Shown here: piece by piece, positions 27,565 to 37,753 of the stretch
Numbering within the stretch: position 1 is the first letter of the stretch
Layout of the letters: the number at the start of each line of letters is the position of its first letter
Assembly (NCBI RefSeq): GCF_014696135.1
Contig: NZ_JACJPP010000015.1
Span: forward strand, 284,628 to 348,627
Direction of reading: 5' to 3'
Source: Nodosilinea sp. FACHB-141
Lineage (GTDB): Bacteria > Cyanobacteriota > Cyanobacteriia > Phormidesmidales > Phormidesmidaceae
DNA length: 64,000 nt
Notes under the pieces: generated by a model
What the model was told of the DNA's origin: nothing
Seen by the model: only the letters and a program-made list of their open reading frames with translations
Databases searched by the model: none
Position numbers and translations under genes: made by a program

Positions 27565-28353
27565 ATGGCACACCGCACCACACCACGCCAAAATCTCCGT
27601 CCCACGGGGGTAGCCGCCGCGGTTGGCCTTGCCCTCACTTTGGCTACCCCCGGTGCTGCCAACGACCCCCTGCGGCAGCTGCTGATCAGCCGCATCTGCA
27701 TAGCCTGTGACCTTAGCGGCGTCGTGCTCACCAGCGCCAATCTCGAAGATGCCGACCTGACCAATGCCAATCTGGCGGGAGCCAACCTACGCCAGGCCCG
27801 CCTGCCCCGCGCTCAGTTGACCCAAGCTGACCTGAGCCAGACCAACCTGCAACAGGTAGTGCTCAGCGCCGCTGACCTGACCGGAGCCAACCTGTCGGGG
27901 GCCAATCTCAGCCAAGCCACCCTCACCGGCAGCACCCTGCGGGAGGTCAACGCCGCTGACGTCAATCTAGAACGCGCCGAAGCCCGCAACAGCGATTGGT
28001 ACGGCAGCGACCTCAGCGGCAGCCGTCTAGATGGAGCCGTGTTCAACCACGCCAGTCTGGCAGCAACCGATTTGACCAACGCGACCTTAACCCACAGCCA
28101 GCTTTTTCGGGCCAACTTGATTGGTGCCCAGCTAGCGGGGGCCGACTTTACCGGGGCCGACCTGCGCCAAGCACTAATTCGTGATACCGAGTTAGCCGGG
28201 GCTATCTTTACCGATGCCGACCTACAAGATGCCAATCTCAACCGCACCGACCTCAGCGCTGCTCGGTTCTGCAACACTCGCATGGCCGATGGCGCGATCA
28301 ACAACGATCACTGCGCCGAGCTAGGGCTGAGCCCCGATCGCGCTGTTCCCTAA
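27565..28353 (+). CDS. Exported pentapeptide repeat protein
   Basis: A 262-residue protein with a signal peptide (about residues 1-32, ending TLATPGAAN) and about 35 pentapeptide repeats of the A(D/N)Lxx type, such as ANLEDADLTNANLAGANL. These form a right-handed β-helix. A pair of cysteines lies just before the repeats (RICIACDLSG) and another pair after them (FCN..HCAEL). Function unknown; many cyanobacterial pentapeptide proteins are lumenal or periplasmic. I chose the ATG at 27565 over a TTG three codons upstream. It is divergent from the repeat protein gene. Confidence 0.88.
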   Translation: MAHRTTPRQNLRPTGVAAAVGLALTLATPGAANDPLRQLLISRICIACDLSGVVLTSANLEDADLTNANLAGANLRQARLPRAQLTQADLSQTNLQQVVLSAADLTGANLSGANLSQATLTGSTLREVNAADVNLERAEARNSDWYGSDLSGSRLDGAVFNHASLAATDLTNATLTHSQLFRANLIGAQLAGADFTGADLRQALIRDTELAGAIFTDADLQDANLNRTDLSAARFCNTRMADGAINNDHCAELGLSPDRAVP

Positions 28354-28483
28354 ACGGCATGCCTAGAGAATAGGCAATTGCCAGATTGCCTGGAACGGGT
28401 TGTAGGGCAGGTCCGTGCTGCCGTAGTCGACGCCAAGCTTGTGCAGACGCTTTCAAGCGGGGCTTCCTCAGCGCAATCCACAA

Positions 28484-28526
28484 TGAATAAAAAGCAGTCG
28501 CGCGAGCGAGAGCCCGCACGACTGCT
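28484..28526 (-). terminator. Rho-independent terminator of the OsmC gene
   Basis: On the reverse strand AGCAGTCG pairs with CGACTGCT, with further GC pairing inside, and is followed by TTTTTATTC. It lies 26 bases after the OsmC stop codon. Confidence 0.85.
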
Positions 28527-28551
28527 GAGGGAAGACCGACCTTAGCTAGGT

Positions 28552-29118
28552 TTAGGCTTCGACACGCAGGGATGGCACGATCTTGACCGGGTTGGCCAGG
28601 TTCCAGAAGTTCGGCGAGGATGCGATCGTCGCCTCATACATCTGCTGGAATTTCTCGGGAGTGGCGTCGCCCTTCACCGTCAGCGTCCAGCGCATGTCCT
28701 GATACCCGGCCTGGATGGATTCGTCCAGCTTGAGCAGGCCGCGCACATCGAGGGTGCCGGTGCTGTGGATCTCCACTTTCTCTAGCCGAATACCCTCTAC
28801 AGAGCAATGTTCGACAAAGGTAGTCAGAATGCAGGAATTGATGCCTGCCAGCAGCACCTCCTGGGGGTTAGGTCCCATGTTGGTGCCGCCCAGTTCCTCA
28901 GGTTCGTCGATGGTGAGCGAGAAGTCGCGGGTGTAGGCTTGCCCAGCCCAGTCGAAGGAGGTCATGCGGGTGAGCGATCGCGTGCCGTCTACCCAAGCCG
29001 TAGTGGCGTGGAAGGCCATCTGCGCTTGGGCAGCATCCTGCTGAATGGCGGTAACTAGCTCGGTGACGCCGCTGGGGGCAAAGCCGTTGATGGTATAAAC
29101 TTGCTCGGTCGTAGTCAT
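28552..29118 (-). CDS. OsmC family protein
   Basis: A 188-residue member of the OsmC/Ohr superfamily of thiol peroxidases. The core is GPNPQEVLLAGINSCILTTFVEHC, with the first catalytic cysteine in NSC (about residue 95), followed by GTLDVRGLL and the C-terminal SSPNFWNLANPVKI. The usual second cysteine in the last motif is replaced by Ser, and another cysteine (HCSVEG) is nearby, so the redox pair may be altered or absent. AGGAG lies 7 bases before the ATG at 29118. The upstream diiron gene is in the same direction with 71 bases between, so co-transcription is likely. A terminator follows. Confidence 0.88.
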   Translation of the reverse strand: MTTTEQVYTINGFAPSGVTELVTAIQQDAAQAQMAFHATTAWVDGTRSLTRMTSFDWAGQAYTRDFSLTIDEPEELGGTNMGPNPQEVLLAGINSCILTTFVEHCSVEGIRLEKVEIHSTGTLDVRGLLKLDESIQAGYQDMRWTLTVKGDATPEKFQQMYEATIASSPNFWNLANPVKIVPSLRVEA

Positions 29119-29189
29119 AGTCAAACTCCTTAATTTTGGGGATAGAGAACTATTGAAAGCTGTGTAATGACCGCAGCCATTTCGTTTGG

Positions 29190-30131
29190 CTATTGGTCGT
29201 CGTCCGACAAAAACTCGTGGGTCAGGGCCGCAATTTGGGCGTAGCCTGTGGCGCTCAAGGCTCGCACGCTCTGCTCAAAGCTGGGATGGGTCATGCCCGC
29301 GATCAAAAACGCGTTTTGGTACGATCGCTCTTGAATGCGCTGCATCTCATTCCGTTTGGGGGCAGAAAAGGTGCGCTCTGTGACCCGTTCCAGGCTGGCA
29401 ATATCCAGCTGCACCTGGGCCTTAAAGCCCTGATAGAGATAGCGAATGATGGCTATGTAGTCGTCAATAGCAGTGGCGATGCCGCGGGCATCCATGGTTT
29501 GAGCCATCGACCCAACCATCAGGGCATCCAGGCGAGCGTGCTGGGCCTCCTCTTGCCAGTGGTGCTTTAGCAGACTGCAAAACTGCGGGTCGAGGGCATC
29601 CTGCTGGTGACGAACGCTTTCGAGAAAGTGCCGCTGGGTCATCCACTCGATGTGCAGAGTCACCAGGGCCACGCCCAGAGGGCTGTGGCTGAGCACGAAA
29701 TCTGCGATTGCTTGGGGCGGTCCAATCACCTCGCAGCGGTGGCCAAACCCGGCCTCAAAGGCGGCCGCAAACTCGCGAAACAGGCGAATGTGCTTGCTTT
29801 CTTCGGTGGCAAAGCCCAGGTAGGCCTGGGTGGCCGCAATATCATCACAGCCCAAGGTTTTGGCGTGGTCAACCACCAGGGGCAGAATGAACTCTTCCAC
29901 CAGCCCAAACAGGTGCAGATAGCTGTTACTGCGAATCTGGTTGAGCAATCGGGCGGCCTCGGCATCCAAACCCGGAATCGCCTTGGCTTGCACCAGCGCC
30001 TCAGGCAAAAAGGGTCGGGTAAAGTCGAGGGGCCGATGGGGGCCAATCAGGTCTTCCACCTGCCAGGCCACCCGCGCGGCATCTTTAAGAATCGCCGGGT
30101 AGCTGTGTTTCGGAACGGTTGCTGCGGTCAT
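29190..30131 (-). CDS. AurF-like diiron oxygenase
   Basis: A 313-residue ferritin-like, helical protein resembling the AurF/p-aminobenzoate N-oxygenase family of diiron enzymes. Metal-ligand motifs are FGLVEEFILPL, TEESKHIRLFREF and WQEEAQHARLDALM, giving the E..ExxH pattern of such enzymes, plus HIEWMTQRHF between them. The substrate is unknown. AGGAG lies 6 bases before the ATG at 30131, deciding it over an upstream start. It stands upstream of an OsmC gene, a plausible partner if the enzyme makes peroxide. Confidence 0.75.
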   Translation of the reverse strand: MTAATVPKHSYPAILKDAARVAWQVEDLIGPHRPLDFTRPFLPEALVQAKAIPGLDAEAARLLNQIRSNSYLHLFGLVEEFILPLVVDHAKTLGCDDIAATQAYLGFATEESKHIRLFREFAAAFEAGFGHRCEVIGPPQAIADFVLSHSPLGVALVTLHIEWMTQRHFLESVRHQQDALDPQFCSLLKHHWQEEAQHARLDALMVGSMAQTMDARGIATAIDDYIAIIRYLYQGFKAQVQLDIASLERVTERTFSAPKRNEMQRIQERSYQNAFLIAGMTHPSFEQSVRALSATGYAQIAALTHEFLSDDDQ

Positions 30132-30622
30132 AGGATCTCCTGAACGTGAATGGGGGTTCGCCACGGCGATCGGGTCAGTTCCCTAGGGCCGTTGGTTTAA
30201 CTTGTTTTCAGCTTAGATAGGAGGCCGTCGTCAGACCGTCGCTAAATCGTCCCGCCAGCGTCAAACCCAGACAGGCCTAGCTCTTTGGAAAAAACGGCTG
30301 ATTTCTCTAGCCCTGATCGTCAACGTCGTTTTTGATATGGCGGTGGCCGAGGGCTAAGTTTGAGGGGGCGATCGCCCAGCATCCCCCGCGTGGCCCATCA
30401 GCGCGAACTCCCTAACCAACGCCCTAGTAGCTCTTATTTGAAGGCGGCTTTGTGATAGCGCTAGTGCCGCAAGACTCCACTCAGCTGGTCCAGTGCCACA
30501 ACTTATCGAGCGCTACAGGGCCTGAGCGGATTAGTCGGCAAAGGCGATCCCGAGCTAAGCGACCTAATCTGCTAGTATCTTGCTCTGATGTCATCCCCAG
30601 CCAACATCCGGTCTGCAACCTC
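30132..30622. other. Divergent spacer between the diiron gene and the transporter gene
   Basis: A 491-base stretch with both promoters and a HIP1-like site. The transporter frame is open back to 30452, so its start could lie inside. No RNA gene or repeat is evident. Confidence 0.4.
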
Positions 30623-31975
30623 GTGAAAGCTACTCACTCCTTAGTTCAGGTTTTTCAAAGTCGCAAGATGGCGGCCATTCTGCTGCTAGGCATTGCCTCG
30701 GGGCTGCCTTACGCCCTGATGGATGACGCCTTCCGGGGCTGGATGACCAAGGCTCAGCTCGATCTGCGAACCATCGGCTGGTTCAGCTTGATTAGCCTGC
30801 CCTACTCGCTCAAATTTTTGTGGTCGCCCTTTCTCGATCGCTTCGTACCCCCTCGCTTGGGCCGACGGCGGGGCTGGATGGTGATCGGGCAGCTAGGGCT
30901 GGTAATGACGATCGCAATTCTCGCCGTGCAAATGGCCGCGATCGCCGTTGGTCCTTCGCCCACGCCAGCCTCGGTGCTGCAGCTCGTCGCCCTGATCGCC
31001 CTAGGGATTACCTTTCTCAGCGCCACCCAAGACATCGCCATTGATGCCTACCGCACCGATGTGCTAGAGGAGCGCGAAATGGGGGCCGGGGCCGCCACCT
31101 ACGTCTTGGGCTACCGGATCGCCATTTTGCTGACCGGGGCGATGGCCTTCATTCTGGCCGATCGCATTACCTGGCCCTGGGTCTACGGGGTGATGGCCGG
31201 GCTGATGGGGCTGGGGGTGCTGGTCTCGCTGTGGGCACCGGAGCCGGTGCGCGCCGTGCACCCGCCCGACTCATTAAGGCAAGCGGTGGTGCAACCCTTT
31301 GGCGAGTTTTTTAGCCGCTTGGGGGTACAGCGCACGATCGCCGTGCTGCTGTTCATTCTGCTCTACAAGCTGGGCGATAATCTGACGGCGAAAATGGCCA
31401 TTCCCTTTTTGGGCGACCAGGGGTTGGGCTTTTCAGATACCGACATTGGCACGATTCGTCAGGGGCTGGGGCTAGTGGCCACCATCGTCGGCACTCTGGC
31501 GGGCGGAGCGGCCCTCAGCCAGCTGGGCATCAACCGCTCCCTGTGGATTTTTGGCGGGCTTCAGGCCCTGAGCAATTTGGGCTATCTGATTCTGGCGATC
31601 GTCGGCAAAAATTACCTGGTCATGGTGCTAGCTATCAACGTCGAAAACTTTTGCGCTGGGCTGGGAACGGCGGGCTTTGTCGGTTTTCTAATGAGTCTGT
31701 GTAATGCCCGCTTTTCTGCCACCCAGTTTGCCCTGCTCTCTAGCCTGATGGCGGTGGGGCGCGATTTGATCGCTGGCCCCGCCAGCGGTGAACTTGCCCA
31801 GCGCTTACAGCAGTTTGTGCAGAGCAACCCCAACCTGGCTGCGACACCCACTTTAGGAGGGGCTACTCAACAGGGCTGGCCCCTATTCTTTGGAATTACG
31901 CTGCTCGCCGCCCTGCCAGGATTGATGCTGTTGCCTGTGTTTGCCCCCTGGCACGATCGCGAGGAGGTCGATTAA
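30623..31975 (+). CDS. AmpG-like MFS transporter
   Basis: A 450-residue inner-membrane protein with about 12 membrane helices of the AmpG (muropeptide/acyl-carrier transporter) branch of the major facilitator superfamily. Typical segments are LLLGIASGLPYALMDDAFRGWM, FLWSPFLDRFVPP, GRRRGWMVIGQ and ISATQDIAIDAYRTD-like (LSATQDIAIDAYRTDVL). Muropeptide uptake for peptidoglycan recycling is the family role, but cyanobacterial members may carry other cargo. The start is uncertain: I chose GTG at 30623 (VKATHSLVQVFQSRKM), as relatives begin near KATxSLxQVFxSRKM; an ATG at 30668 and a start at 30452 are alternatives. Confidence 0.85.
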   Translation: MKATHSLVQVFQSRKMAAILLLGIASGLPYALMDDAFRGWMTKAQLDLRTIGWFSLISLPYSLKFLWSPFLDRFVPPRLGRRRGWMVIGQLGLVMTIAILAVQMAAIAVGPSPTPASVLQLVALIALGITFLSATQDIAIDAYRTDVLEEREMGAGAATYVLGYRIAILLTGAMAFILADRITWPWVYGVMAGLMGLGVLVSLWAPEPVRAVHPPDSLRQAVVQPFGEFFSRLGVQRTIAVLLFILLYKLGDNLTAKMAIPFLGDQGLGFSDTDIGTIRQGLGLVATIVGTLAGGAALSQLGINRSLWIFGGLQALSNLGYLILAIVGKNYLVMVLAINVENFCAGLGTAGFVGFLMSLCNARFSATQFALLSSLMAVGRDLIAGPASGELAQRLQQFVQSNPNLAATPTLGGATQQGWPLFFGITLLAALPGLMLLPVFAPWHDREEVD

Positions 31976-32014
31976 CACAGTACGCTTGAAGCAAGACGTT
32001 GCTGGAGTGCGGAT

Positions 32015-32347
32015 ATGCTCTTTCTGATCGTTGCGATCGCGCCCTGGGTGCTCTTGCTCTACGCCGTGCTGGTCATAGCCGGGGGCGTAATGGGCTATGT
32101 GAAAGCTCGCAGTAAACCCTCTCTTATTTCTGGGCTAATTAGCGGCGCAGCCTTGCTCATCGCCTGGTGGATCACCCTGAGCAACAGCTACAACGCCGGT
32201 ATAACTCTGGCCATCTGCCTTGCGATCGCGCTCCTTGTCGTCTTTGGCCTGCGCTTCCGCAAAACCAACAAATTCATGCCCGCCGGACTGATGGCGATCG
32301 TGAGTCTGTTTTGTGCGGTTCTGTTTGGCGTTGCGTTGGCCGTATAA
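32015..32347 (+). CDS. TMEM14-type small membrane protein
   Basis: A 110-residue protein with four membrane helices, starting MLFLIVAIAPWVLLLYAVL. The GGVMGYVKARSKPSLISGLISG loop and LRFRKTNKFMPAGLMA loop fit the TMEM14/UPF0136 family, whose eukaryotic members act in the inner mitochondrial or plastid envelope membrane in fatty acid or haem transport; the bacterial role is unknown. GGAG lies about 9 bases before the ATG. It is 39 bases after the AmpG-like gene in the same direction. Confidence 0.8.
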   Translation: MLFLIVAIAPWVLLLYAVLVIAGGVMGYVKARSKPSLISGLISGAALLIAWWITLSNSYNAGITLAICLAIALLVVFGLRFRKTNKFMPAGLMAIVSLFCAVLFGVALAV

Positions 32348-32521
32348 ATTTGAAGTCGAGCCAGTTCCAACCCTGATGAGGCGAAAGTGAGCTGCGGCTG
32401 GCAAGAAAGGTCGCTGGCCTTCTGCGGAGTCAACCTACCAGCCGTTAATGACTGGTGGACTGTGCCGCTAGATTCTCGTGGGTGTAGACTAATGCCCATA
32501 TTTGAGAATCCTTGAGGAAGT

Positions 32522-33670
32522 ATGACCGTTCGTTGGTCAAAGACCCGCTCAGTGGGGCGATCGCGCCCGTATCATTTCTCCCGGCGGCGATTTCTGCAAT
32601 TTTCAACGGCTACAGTGTCCAGCTTAGCCCTGGCGAACTGCCGACAGTCGGGCACCAATACCTCCGATCCGGACGGCGCTCCCACCGACGGCACTAACAA
32701 ACCGCTCTATATTTACACCTGGTCTGACTACGTCGATGGTGAGGTCTACGATCGCTTCACCCAGGCCACCGGCATCCCCATCGAGGTGCAGACCTACGAC
32801 TCTAACGAGACTATGCTGGCGAAAATCCAGGCGGGCGGCGGGCAGCAGTTCAGCATTCTGTATCCCTCCGACTACATGGTGCAGCAGATGATTGAGCTAG
32901 GGCTGTTGGCGACCCTCGACCACAGCAAACTGACTGGCTTAGAAGACCTGCGCGGCCCTTGGCAAAACCCCACCTACGACCCCAACAATGCCCACAGCAT
33001 CCCGCTCAGCTGGGGTACCACTGGGCTGATCTACGACACTACCAAACTCAGTCCGCCCCCTGCGGACTGGGCTTATCTATGGGAGCGGCAAGACGCCTTG
33101 ACAGGCCGGCTCACCCTACTCGACGACGTCCGTGAGACCCTAGGGGCGACCCTGGCCTCGCTGGGTTATTCCTACAACACGACTGACCCTGGACAGATCG
33201 AGGCTGCGTTCAAGCGGTTGCAGGAGCTGAAACCGGCGATCGCCCAATTCTCAAGTTTTGGCTGGGAAGACTCCCTGATCGCAGGTGACCTCGACCTCTG
33301 CATGACCTACTCGCACTTGGGCAACGCCCTCCCCGCCGAGCACCCCAACCTGCGCTACGTCATCCCCACCTCTGGCAGCTCCCTGTGGACCGATGCGATC
33401 GCGATTCCCAAAACCGCGCCGAACCCAGAGGCCGCCTACGCTTGGCTCAACTTCATGCTCGAGCCTGAGAACGCTGCCTTTGCTGTACAGAAGCTGGGCT
33501 TTGCCACCCCCAGCAAGTCGGCGTTTGAGCTGCTGCCCGCCGAACTGCAAGACAGCGAAACCCTGTTTCCGCCAGAGTCGGTCCTGGCTAACTGCGAGGG
33601 CATTGCTCCGCTTGATACAGCTACGTCTGACCTATTCGATCGCTACTGGACTGAATTAACCAGCGCTTAG
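32522..33670 (+). CDS. PotD-like polyamine ABC transporter binding lipoprotein
   Basis: A 382-residue periplasmic solute-binding protein of the PotD/PotF (spermidine/putrescine) type. The N-terminus has SRRRFLQFS, a twin-arginine-like signal, and LANC, a lipobox with Cys40, so it is probably exported folded and lipid-anchored. The mature part has LYIYTWSDYVDGEVYDRF, FSILYPSDYMVQQMI, SIPLSWGTTGLIYDTTKL and IPTSGSSLWTDAIAIPK. No permease or ATPase genes are adjacent, so the rest of the transporter is elsewhere. GAGGAAG precedes the ATG. Confidence 0.9.
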   Translation: MTVRWSKTRSVGRSRPYHFSRRRFLQFSTATVSSLALANCRQSGTNTSDPDGAPTDGTNKPLYIYTWSDYVDGEVYDRFTQATGIPIEVQTYDSNETMLAKIQAGGGQQFSILYPSDYMVQQMIELGLLATLDHSKLTGLEDLRGPWQNPTYDPNNAHSIPLSWGTTGLIYDTTKLSPPPADWAYLWERQDALTGRLTLLDDVRETLGATLASLGYSYNTTDPGQIEAAFKRLQELKPAIAQFSSFGWEDSLIAGDLDLCMTYSHLGNALPAEHPNLRYVIPTSGSSLWTDAIAIPKTAPNPEAAYAWLNFMLEPENAAFAVQKLGFATPSKSAFELLPAELQDSETLFPPESVLANCEGIAPLDTATSDLFDRYWTELTSA

Positions 33671-33755
33671 CGACCTCGCCCGAAACCTGGTCCCTTTTGT
33701 GCAATGCCAACTCATCGGCTACATGCAAAAGGAACCGGATCTCTCGACAAGGAAT

Positions 33756-36700
33756 TCACGCGCTAATCAGCGGCGTTGCCCTCGCCTGAAAGTTAGCATT
33801 CACTAGCGCATTCACTGCTGCCTCCGGATCCTTCACGCGAAACTGCGCCCCCAGCCGCACAAACTGGCGCTGCTGGTTAGCCCCAATCACCGCAATCACC
33901 GGCACCCGCGCATACTTGGGGTCGTCGCCCTGGTTGTTGCGAATCACGTTGCGCAGGCGGTGCTGCTGCTCGATGTCGCCCGCCAGGCGCGGGTCTAGCT
34001 CCACCATCACCATGCGAACATCTTCAATTGATTCGGCATCGTCAATGATGAACTGCACGCGATCGTCGCGGCGATCGACCTTGCCCCAAATCATCAGCCG
34101 CTTGTCGGCGACAATGTGCTGGCCAATGCGCTCAAAGGATTTGGGAAAGACGACGGCTTCTGACTGCCCCGTTAAATCTTCGAGCTGGACGATCGCCATC
34201 CGATCCCCCTTCTTCGTCACCACCGGCTTGACGCTGGCGAGAATCACGATCGCACTCAAAGTTACGTTATCCGGCTGCTCATGTAGCTCTGCCAGGTTAA
34301 TTGGGGCCAGCACCCGCGCCGATCGCTGCACCGACTTGAGCGGATGGTCAGAGATGTAGAAGCCCAGCAGCTCTTTTTCCTGCCGCAGTTTTTCCTGGGC
34401 TTCAAAGTCGGCTACTAGCGCTGCTTTAGGCGCAGTTTCGTAGCCCGCCGAAGGGGTGGCGCTCTGGGTATCGCCACCGCCCAGCATCATGTCAAACAAG
34501 TTGCCCTGGCCAATTTCGCGATCCTTCGCCCGGCTCTGGGCCCAGTCGAGCACCAGCTCCAGATCCTGCATGAGCTGATTGCGGTTGGGGTCAAGCTTAT
34601 CCAGCGCCCCCGCCAGAATCAGCGATTCTAGCGCTCGGCGGTTGACGGAATGGAGATCGACGCGATCGCACAGTTCCGCCAGCGAATTAAACGGCCCCTC
34701 CGCCTCGCGATTCTTTAGAACGCACTCGATCGCGCCTAGACCCACGTTGCGCACCGCTGAGAGGCCAAACAAAATGCTTTTGCCCTCGGGGGTGAAGTCG
34801 ACTAGCGATCGGTTGATATCCGGCGGCAGCACCTCAATGCCCATGGCAATGCAGTTGCCGATGTGCATTTGCACCTTGTCCTGGTCGCCGCTATTGGAGG
34901 TCAGCAGCGCCGCCATATACTCCACAGGATAGTTAGCCTTCAGGTAAGCGGTCTGAAAGGTAACAAACCCGTAGGCGGTGGAGTGCGACTTGTTGAAGCA
35001 GTATTCGGCGAACTTCACCATCTGGTCCCAGAGTTCTGTCGCCACTTTTTTGCCGACGCCTTTCTGCATCGCGCCGTTGACAAAGTTCTCCTGGTGCTTG
35101 AGCATCTCCGACATTTTCTTTTTACCCATGGCCCGCCGCAGCAGGTCGGCCTGACCAAGGGAGTAGCCGCCCATATCCTGGGCAATTTTCATGATCTGCT
35201 CCTGGTAGACCATGATGCCGTAGGTCTCACTGAGAATCGGCTTCAGAATTTCGTCGGCAAAGTCAATTTTTTCGCGCCCGTGCTTGCGATTGATGAATTT
35301 GGGAATCAGCCCCGCATCCAGCGGCCCCGGTCGATAGAGAGCCAGCACTGAGGAAATATCTTCTAAACCGGATGGCTTGAGATCTTTCACGATCTGGCGC
35401 ATGCCCGACGACTCAAGTTGAAAGACGCCGCCCAGATCGCCACGCTCCAGCAGCTTGTAGGTGGCCGGGTCGTCTATGGGCAGGTCGTCGGGGTCGATCT
35501 TGGTGCCGTGGGTCGCCTCGATCAGCTCCAGGGTTTTTTGGATCATGGTCAGGTTGCGCAGACCCAAAAAGTCCATTTTTAGCAGGCCCAGGGCTTCTAC
35601 ATCCTCCATGTAGTACTGGGTGATCACCTGACCGTCGTTGTTGCGCTGTAGGGGCACAATTTCGTCGAGGGGGTCTTTGGAGATCACCACCCCAGCGGCG
35701 TGCATGCCAAAGGTTTTGTTGGTGCCCTCAATGCGCAGGGCCATGTCGATCCATCGGCGGGTTTGGGGGTCGTTGTCGTACTTTTCTTTGAACTCCGGCG
35801 CGGGAGTATCGTCGGAGATCATCACCTTGAGTTTGGTGGGCTTGCCCCGTGCTACAGGGATTAGCTTCGCCATCCGATCTGACTCGGCGTAGGGGATGTC
35901 GATCACCCGCGCTACATCCTTGAGCACCGCCTTGGAGGTCATACGGTTGAAGGTGATAATCTGCGCTACCCGCTCCTCGCCGTAGCGGCGGGTGACGTAC
36001 TTGATCACCTCGTCGCGGCGATCGATGCAGAAGTCGGTGTCAATATCCGGCATCGACTTGCGCTCGGGGTTCAAAAAACGCTCGAACAGCAGCCCGTGGT
36101 GGATCGGGTCGATGTTGGTGATTTCCATGGCGTAGGCCACTAGCGACCCCGCTGCCGAGCCGCGTCCTGGCCCGACGGGGATGTTGTTGTCGCGGGCAAA
36201 GCGGATGTAGTCCCACACCACTAGAAAGTAGGTGGGGAAGCCCATCTGGATCATCATCTCGATTTCGTATTCGAGGCGATCGCGGTATTCCTGCTCAATC
36301 TCCTCGTAGCTGGCCACTTTCATCCGTTTGACCAGCCCCTCCCGCGCCACATGACCCATGTAGGCCCCAGCATCCTCATTAAACTCAGCGGGAATGGGGA
36401 AGTCAGGAATGCGCGACTGACCGAGGATGCCGGTGTACTCTTCGATCTTGTCAGCAACTTCAAGGGTGTTGGCGATCGATTCCTCAATCACCTCCGGCTC
36501 AATGTGATCGCGGAACAGCTGCCGCATCTCATCGGCAGACTTTAGGTATTCTGTGCCGCTGTAGCGCAGGCGCTTATCCTCGGTCAGCAGCTTGCCGGTC
36601 TGAATGCAAAGCAGCGCGTCGTGGGCCTCCACATCGTTGCAGGAGATGTAGTGGGAGTCGTTGGTGCAGATGACTTTTATGTCCATCTCGCGGGCGATCT

Positions 36701-37274
36701 TCAGCAGCTCCACATTCACCACCCGGTCCTCAGGAGAGCCGTGGTCTTGAATTTCGAGGTAGTAGTCTTCGCCGAACAGGTCTTTGTACCACTGGGCCAC
36801 CTTGCGGGCCACATCGGGCCGCTTCTGCAAAATCGCCTGGGGTACTTCGCCACCAAGGCAGGCGCTAGTGACGATCAACCCTTCGTGATACTGCTCTAGC
36901 AGGTCTTTGTTAATGCAGGGGCGCGAAAAAATGCCCTTGCCCTGTACTCCCTGTAGGTGAGAGATAGTGGTGAGCTTGACCAGGTTTTTGTAGCCTTGGG
37001 TATTTTTGGCTAACACCACCTGGTGGTAGCGGGGGCGGCGCTGCTGCTGCGAAATGTCGCCGTTGATTAGGTACATCTCGTTGCCGATGATCGGCTTGAT
37101 GCCCACCCCTTTACAGACCTTAATCAGCTCGATCGCGCCATACATCACCCCGTGGTCGGTGAGAGCGATCGCCGGCATATCCAATTCCTTAGCCCGCGCT
37201 ACTAGCTGGGGCAGCTGGCTGGCCCCGTCAAGTAGGCTGTAGGCACTGTGGATGTGGAGACCAACAAAGGACAT
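33756..37274 (-). CDS. dnaE: DNA polymerase III alpha subunit, contiguous and intein-free
   Basis: The replicative polymerase catalytic subunit, 1172 residues. The PHP domain starts [16 protein letters not shown]. The palm has [14 protein letters not shown] and [12 protein letters not shown] with the catalytic aspartates. The C-terminal OB and tau-binding parts follow, with [10 protein letters not shown] near residue 1000. The site where many cyanobacteria carry a split intein, KFAEY^CFNKSHS, is uninterrupted here (Cys759, bases 34998-35000), so dnaE is one gene. The ATG at 37274 is followed closely upstream by a TATAAT-like stretch. Alone on its strand, convergent with the binding-protein gene. 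Confidence 0.97.
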   Translation of the reverse strand: MSFVGLHIHSAYSLLDGASQLPQLVARAKELDMPAIALTDHGVMYGAIELIKVCKGVGIKPIIGNEMYLINGDISQQQRRPRYHQVVLAKNTQGYKNLVKLTTISHLQGVQGKGIFSRPCINKDLLEQYHEGLIVTSACLGGEVPQAILQKRPDVARKVAQWYKDLFGEDYYLEIQDHGSPEDRVVNVELLKIAREMDIKVICTNDSHYISCNDVEAHDALLCIQTGKLLTEDKRLRYSGTEYLKSADEMRQLFRDHIEPEVIEESIANTLEVADKIEEYTGILGQSRIPDFPIPAEFNEDAGAYMGHVAREGLVKRMKVASYEEIEQEYRDRLEYEIEMMIQMGFPTYFLVVWDYIRFARDNNIPVGPGRGSAAGSLVAYAMEITNIDPIHHGLLFERFLNPERKSMPDIDTDFCIDRRDEVIKYVTRRYGEERVAQIITFNRMTSKAVLKDVARVIDIPYAESDRMAKLIPVARGKPTKLKVMISDDTPAPEFKEKYDNDPQTRRWIDMALRIEGTNKTFGMHAAGVVISKDPLDEIVPLQRNNDGQVITQYYMEDVEALGLLKMDFLGLRNLTMIQKTLELIEATHGTKIDPDDLPIDDPATYKLLERGDLGGVFQLESSGMRQIVKDLKPSGLEDISSVLALYRPGPLDAGLIPKFINRKHGREKIDFADEILKPILSETYGIMVYQEQIMKIAQDMGGYSLGQADLLRRAMGKKKMSEMLKHQENFVNGAMQKGVGKKVATELWDQMVKFAEYCFNKSHSTAYGFVTFQTAYLKANYPVEYMAALLTSNSGDQDKVQMHIGNCIAMGIEVLPPDINRSLVDFTPEGKSILFGLSAVRNVGLGAIECVLKNREAEGPFNSLAELCDRVDLHSVNRRALESLILAGALDKLDPNRNQLMQDLELVLDWAQSRAKDREIGQGNLFDMMLGGGDTQSATPSAGYETAPKAALVADFEAQEKLRQEKELLGFYISDHPLKSVQRSARVLAPINLAELHEQPDNVTLSAIVILASVKPVVTKKGDRMAIVQLEDLTGQSEAVVFPKSFERIGQHIVADKRLMIWGKVDRRDDRVQFIIDDAESIEDVRMVMVELDPRLAGDIEQQHRLRNVIRNNQGDDPKYARVPVIAVIGANQQRQFVRLGAQFRVKDPEAAVNALVNANFQARATPLISA

Positions 37275-37753
37275 AGCGCCGCGGTATAATAGTACATCTT
37301 ACTGCATCAGCGGGTTAGGAGTCAGGTTTTCCTCAACCCGAAGGCCCCCAAGCTGCTCCTAAGGTTAGCGGATTATAGAACTACATCTAGCGAATCTCAA
37401 GAAATATAGAAATTTAAACCGCCATATATGGCGTGCCCTAGATCTTGCCCTCGCGGCCAAGGTCCCAGGTCAGGCGGCAGCAGCTTGATCGCTCTAGTGG
37501 CGTCTGGCGTCGCTAGGGATGCCTGAGGAAAGCCGGCTAAATCAGGTCTAAACCGTAAGCAACCGTACCCAGTTCAAGCTCACTTCAGAAACCGGCTCGC
37601 GATCGCTGCTTTTGCCACTTGAACGAATAAAGCTGGCGATAAACGCTCAACTCCATGGCCAGGCAGATAGACTTAAGCCTGAAAACTATTTGAGTCGAGG
37701 GACTAACTTGATCGGCTTACAGATTGATCTGGCTTGGCTGGCACAGCGCTTCA
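37275..37753. promoter_or_regulatory. dnaE/DUF1206 divergent spacer with a 14-bp palindrome
   Basis: A 479-base spacer. A perfect 14-bp palindrome, CGCCATATATGGCG, lies at 37421-37434, about 150 bases upstream of dnaE. Promoter-like AT stretches lie near 37282-37292. No gene or structural RNA is visible. The palindrome could be an operator, but no regulator is nearby. Confidence 0.4.

Noticed and set aside
34980..35020. Intein or split site in dnaE
   Set aside because: The junction residues are contiguous and no intein motifs are seen.
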